A DNA stretch of 64,000 nt, from positions 434,001 through 498,000 of the forward strand of contig NZ_JACOGC010000001.1 of NCBI RefSeq assembly GCF_014284195.1. The letters are read 5' to 3'. How positions within the stretch are numbered: position 1 is the first letter of the stretch; each line of letters opens with the position of its first letter. The DNA is from Cognatundibacterium griseum. Its GTDB lineage: Bacteria; Pseudomonadota; Gammaproteobacteria; Burkholderiales; Burkholderiaceae_D. The notes below the pieces were generated by a model, which worked only from the letters and a program-made list of their open reading frames with translations, did not search any database and had not been told where the DNA came from. A program made the translations under genes and the position numbers. Shown here one piece after another: positions 61,232 to 64,000 of the stretch.

Positions 61232-62152
61232 ATGGATTTCCGGAAACTTCCCAATCTGGCCGCTTTGCGCGCTTTCGAGGCCGCCGCCCGGCATCAGAAT
61301 TTCTCCAAAGCCGCGGAGGAGATTCATCTCACGCATGGCGCGGTCAGCCATCAGGTGCGCGCGCTGGAGCAGGAGCTGGGGGTGGCGCTGTTTGTGCGGC
61401 ACGGCAAGCGGATTGCGATCACGCCGGATGGCGAGCAGTTTGCGGCAACGATACGGCAGGCGCTGCAAACGCTGGCCGAGGCGGCGGAACTGCTGCAAAA
61501 CCGGCACCGTCATCAGCGGCTCGGGATTACTTCTTTGCCGTCATTTGCCGCACGCTGGCTGTCACCGCGGCTGGGGCGGTTTATTGAGCATTATCCCGAT
61601 CTGGAGGTCAGCCTGCAGTCGAGTTCTTCGCTGAGCGATTTCGGGCGGGAACAGGTGGATATCGGCATTCGTTTCGGCCTGGGTAATTATCCGGGGCTGG
61701 TCAGCGAGTTGCTGATGGGCGACTGGTATTACCCGGTCATCAGTCCGCATTACAGTCTGGACAAGATTCCCGAAACGCCGCAGGAACTGGCGCGCGGACA
61801 TCTGCTGCGCTGTGACGAGGAACCGTGGGAACCCTGGTTCCGGGCGGCGGGGCTGGATGCAGAGGAGCCGAGCGGCGGGCTGATTTTTCAGGATTCCTCG
61901 ATGCTGGCGCGTGCGGCGGTGGACGGGCAGGGGATTGCGCTGGCACGCCATGCGATTGTGCAGTCAGACATCCGCGCCGGGCTGTTGCGACGGCTGTTCG
62001 ATATCACGATTCCCAGCCCGGTTTCCTACTATCTGGTGTATCCGGCGCTGGCGCTGGACAAACCGCAGGTGCGCGCTTTCCGGGAATGGCTGCTGGCTGA
62101 GGTGGCGCAGGCAAAACAGGTGGAAGATATCGGATACTCCCCTGCTGTTTAA
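61232..62152 (+). CDS. LysR-family regulator (GcvA-like)
   Basis: Encodes 306 residues. The helix-turn-helix is LPNLAALRAFEAAARHQNFSKAAEEIHLTHGAVSHQVRALEQELGVALFVRHGKRI. The effector domain (RLGITSLPSFAARWLSPRLGRFIEHYPDLEVSLQSS, DIGIRFGLGNYPGLVSELLMGDWYYPVISPHY) is complete and most like GcvA-type regulators. Its divergent position suggests control of the DUF2917 gene and itself. Confidence 0.9.
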   Translation: MDFRKLPNLAALRAFEAAARHQNFSKAAEEIHLTHGAVSHQVRALEQELGVALFVRHGKRIAITPDGEQFAATIRQALQTLAEAAELLQNRHRHQRLGITSLPSFAARWLSPRLGRFIEHYPDLEVSLQSSSSLSDFGREQVDIGIRFGLGNYPGLVSELLMGDWYYPVISPHYSLDKIPETPQELARGHLLRCDEEPWEPWFRAAGLDAEEPSGGLIFQDSSMLARAAVDGQGIALARHAIVQSDIRAGLLRRLFDITIPSPVSYYLVYPALALDKPQVRAFREWLLAEVAQAKQVEDIGYSPAV

Positions 62153-62316
62153 GGAAAATGCCCCTGTCCTCATTGAAAACACTGGGTGTTTTTATATACT
62201 GGAGGGGAGTATATTACGGGCTTTGACCCGGCCGGCCTCCTTTTATGGGGGGGCTGGGCGGTGAGCGGGGCGCGTATGCGGCTGCTTATACTGACAATTC
62301 CGACAATCCCGATAAC

Positions 62317-62350
62317 AAAAAACGCCGCGCGGCAGGACAGCGGCGCGGCG
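62317..62350 (-). terminator. Terminator after the DUF493 gene
   Basis: On the minus strand, arms CGCCGCGC and GCGCGGCG with a 12-nt loop are followed by six T. It ends the operon that includes the aminotransferase and DUF493 genes. Confidence 0.88.
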
Positions 62351-62372
62351 GCTGAGGACAGTTGGTGCAGAT

Positions 62373-62654
62373 TTACAGGACGACCTTGACCATCGGGTGA
62401 CCGGATAATTCACGGTACAGGTTGTCGAGCTGCTCACGGCTGGTTGCCCAGACAGTGACGGTCAGCGAGAGGTAGGTGCCTTTGCTGGACGGACGCATGT
62501 CCATCTTTCCGGCATGGAAGGTCGGGTCATGCAGCGTGACCACTTCGATAATCGTCTGGGCAAATTCGGCATGCATTGCCCCCATGACCTTGATCGGGAA
62601 TTCGCCCGGATATTCGATCAGGCTTTCTTCGGGGGGGATAGGTTTCATTTCCAT
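62373..62654 (-). CDS. DUF493 (YbeD-like) protein
   Basis: Encodes 93 residues: IEYPGEFPIKVMGAMHAEFAQTIIEVVTLHDPTF, YLSLTVTVWATSREQLDNLYRELSGHPMVKVVL, an ACT-like fold that occurs beside lipB in many proteobacteria and is thought to be regulatory. It lies between the aminotransferase and lipB/lipA genes, as in related bacteria, with the LysR pair inserted between. Confidence 0.93.
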   Translation of the reverse strand: MEMKPIPPEESLIEYPGEFPIKVMGAMHAEFAQTIIEVVTLHDPTFHAGKMDMRPSSKGTYLSLTVTVWATSREQLDNLYRELSGHPMVKVVL

Positions 62655-62735
62655 CTTGTTTCCATTTCTTTCGTGGACAGCCGGGTCTGCCCGTCTGCCC
62701 AGAAAGAGGGAAGCAAAATCAGGGCAATACCGCAG

Positions 62736-63581
62736 TCAGGCTGCTTTGGCTAATTGATAAGCCGCATACAATTTTTGGTATATGGGGCCAGGCACGCCAT
62801 TTCCAATAGTGTGCTCGTCGAGCTTGACGACCGCAAGCACTTCTTTGGTGGCAGACGACAGCATCACCTCGTCGGCGGCGAACACTTCTTCGCGGGTGAT
62901 GCGGCGGCTTTCAAACGGAATCCCGGTGGCAGCGCACAGTTCTTCGAGCAGCGCGTAGCGGATGCCTTCCAGAATCAGGTGGTTTTTCGGCGGCCCCATC
63001 AGCATACCGTTTTTGACGATCCAGACATTCGACGCCGACGCTTCGCTCAGGTAGCCGTCGCGGAACTGGATGCTTTCAGCCACGCCATGCTCGGCGGCAT
63101 TCTGCGCAGCCAGCACATTGCCCAGCAGGGAAATCGATTTGATCTCGCAATGCAGCCAGCGTCGGTCTTCCATCGACACGCAGGCCACGCCATGCTCACG
63201 CGCCGCAGCCGCCGGCAGCACGATAGGATTGGTCATGACGAACACCGTCGGCGTCACCTCTTTCGGAAACGCATGCGCGCGTTTCGCTACACCGCGTGTG
63301 ATCTGCAGATAGACCATCTGGTCATCGGATTCGTGGGCATCCATCACCTGCCGGATCAGCGCCAGCCATTCTTCCTTGCTATGCGGATTGGGAATACCAA
63401 TGGCTGCCAGACTGCGGAACAGGCGCGCCAGATGCTGATCGGCGCGGAACATTTTGCGGCCATAGACCGGAATGACTTCATAGATGCCGTCGCCAAAAAT
63501 AAAACCGCGGTCGAGCACGGAAATCTTGGCTTCGGAAAGCGGCGTCATCGCGCCATTCAGGTAGACGAGAGGTTCGTTCAT
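62736..63581 (-). CDS. D-amino acid aminotransferase (class IV)
   Basis: Encodes 281 residues of the fold-type IV PLP aminotransferases. The PLP lysine lies in CEIKSISLLGNVLAAQNA, and FIFGDGIYEVIPVYGRKMF, YLSEASASNVWIVKNG and SATKEVLAVVKLDEH are family signatures. The VYLNGAMTPLSEAKISVLDRGFIFGDGIYEV start is typical of Dat, which makes D-alanine or D-glutamate; a branched-chain or ADC-lyase function is less likely. I chose the ATG at 63581. It is adjacent to a D,D-carboxypeptidase gene, fitting a cell-wall role. Confidence 0.9.
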   Translation of the reverse strand: MNEPLVYLNGAMTPLSEAKISVLDRGFIFGDGIYEVIPVYGRKMFRADQHLARLFRSLAAIGIPNPHSKEEWLALIRQVMDAHESDDQMVYLQITRGVAKRAHAFPKEVTPTVFVMTNPIVLPAAAAREHGVACVSMEDRRWLHCEIKSISLLGNVLAAQNAAEHGVAESIQFRDGYLSEASASNVWIVKNGMLMGPPKNHLILEGIRYALLEELCAATGIPFESRRITREEVFAADEVMLSSATKEVLAVVKLDEHTIGNGVPGPIYQKLYAAYQLAKAA

Positions 63582-63700
63582 GATTGCACAGGAAGTGGGA
63601 TGAGAAGGAGGCATTCTCACATAAATCCGGGACATGCCTTATGCAAATATCGCATACAAAGATGTCCGCGGGTTATCCATACACGTTGCCGGCAGGCATG

Positions 63701-63742
63701 AAAAAGCCGCATTGCCACTTCATTGATAGCAGCAATGCGGCT
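63701..63742 (-). terminator. Terminator after the D,D-carboxypeptidase gene
   Basis: On the minus strand, AGCCGCATTGC and GCAATGCGGCT form 11-bp arms around a 15-nt loop and are followed by a T run. It lies between the stop at 63787 and the aminotransferase gene. Confidence 0.9.
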
Positions 63743-63786
63743 TGCACGGATGCTGAGCATCCGGGTGGCAATAGCGCCAGTGGAAA

Positions 63787-64000
63787 TTACTTCAGCAGCA
63801 GGCGGATCGAATCCCATGCGCGGCCAAAGATGCTGGCCTGATCGACTTTTTCCAGTGCCAGTACCGGGAATTCGGCGACCGGTTTGCCATCGAGCATCAT
63901 CTTCATGCTGCCGACCTTGCTGTTCTGCGCAATCGGCGCTACCAGCGGGTCTTTGCGTTCCAGCGCCGGTTTCAGTTTGGCGGCGCTGCCTTTTGGCAGG
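63787..64000 (-). CDS. D-alanyl-D-alanine carboxypeptidase, C-terminal end (truncated by window)
   Basis: The minus-strand frame entering from base 64000 encodes the last 70 residues of a PBP5/6-type carboxypeptidase: RKDPLVAPIAQNSKVGSMKMM, then DGKPVAEFPVLALEKVDQAS and an amphipathic end FGRAWDSIRLLLK that would lie on the inner membrane. This is the C-terminal beta-domain and anchor; the catalytic domain is outside the window. It trims the terminal D-alanine of peptidoglycan. Confidence 0.88.
   Translation of the reverse strand, partial: LPKGSAAKLKPALERKDPLVAPIAQNSKVGSMKMMLDGKPVAEFPVLALEKVDQASIFGRAWDSIRLLLK

Overview
The window looks like chromosomal DNA of a betaproteobacterium of the order Burkholderiales, most likely Oxalobacteraceae or a close relative. 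This rests on protein resemblance, moderate GC content and gene order: rpoC, birA, coaX, SPOR protein at the left end, and dacC-like gene, D-amino acid aminotransferase, DUF493, lipB, lipA at the right end. I see no rRNA, tRNA, CRISPR array, transposase or prophage.

Layout. 1-5.2 kb: C-terminal two thirds of rpoC, then birA, coaX and a SPOR protein. 5.3-8.4 kb: IclR regulator, hutG and hutF (end of the five-step histidine pathway). 8.4-9.8 kb: two small genes divergent from an Lrp-type regulator. 10-19.2 kb: M16 protease, DAHP synthase, PhyH-like dioxygenase, periplasmic sodC, esterase, lysA with a divergent Lrp regulator, and a TlpA-like thioredoxin. 19.3-28.1 kb: P-type cation ATPase, long KAS III, YitT and Gcr-type membrane proteins, CNNM/CorC protein. 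28.2-37.4 kb: a large GGDEF-EAL protein, phosphofructokinase, MBL-fold hydrolase, TauE exporter, ArsR regulator, YhhQ transporter and an HD-GYP protein. 37.4-47.5 kb: a complete malonate module. A GntR repressor gene diverges from a TRAP transporter plus mdcA-mdcC-mdcDE(fused)-mdcG-mdcB-mdcH, with a perfect TCTTGTATACAAGA operator in between.

47.5-54.3 kb: a minus-strand cluster of a cytochrome c5-like lipoprotein, a Tat-type FAD lactone/alditol oxidoreductase and a Tat-type DSD1-like PLP enzyme (each joined by 4-nt overlaps), followed by a TonB receptor and a TetR regulator. Two inverted repeats precede the first gene, and six 13-bp tandem units follow the third.

54.3-56.3 kb: the most unusual locus. 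An ECF sigma gene with a small CPMC membrane protein is divergent from a secreted peptide with twelve cysteines and seven CAPK repeats, which is translationally coupled to a DUF6969-like protein. The two transcription units are preceded by matched promoter-like elements in opposite orientation (13 identical bases, 13 free, 8 identical). I propose a self-regulated sigma regulon that makes a cysteine-rich, probably metal- or thiol-buffering peptide, analogous to but different from known bufferin loci. 56.4-64 kb: MgtC, TfoX, AhpD/MarR pair with a perfect operator, lipA, lipB, DUF2917/LysR pair, DUF493, aminotransferase and the end of a D,D-carboxypeptidase gene.
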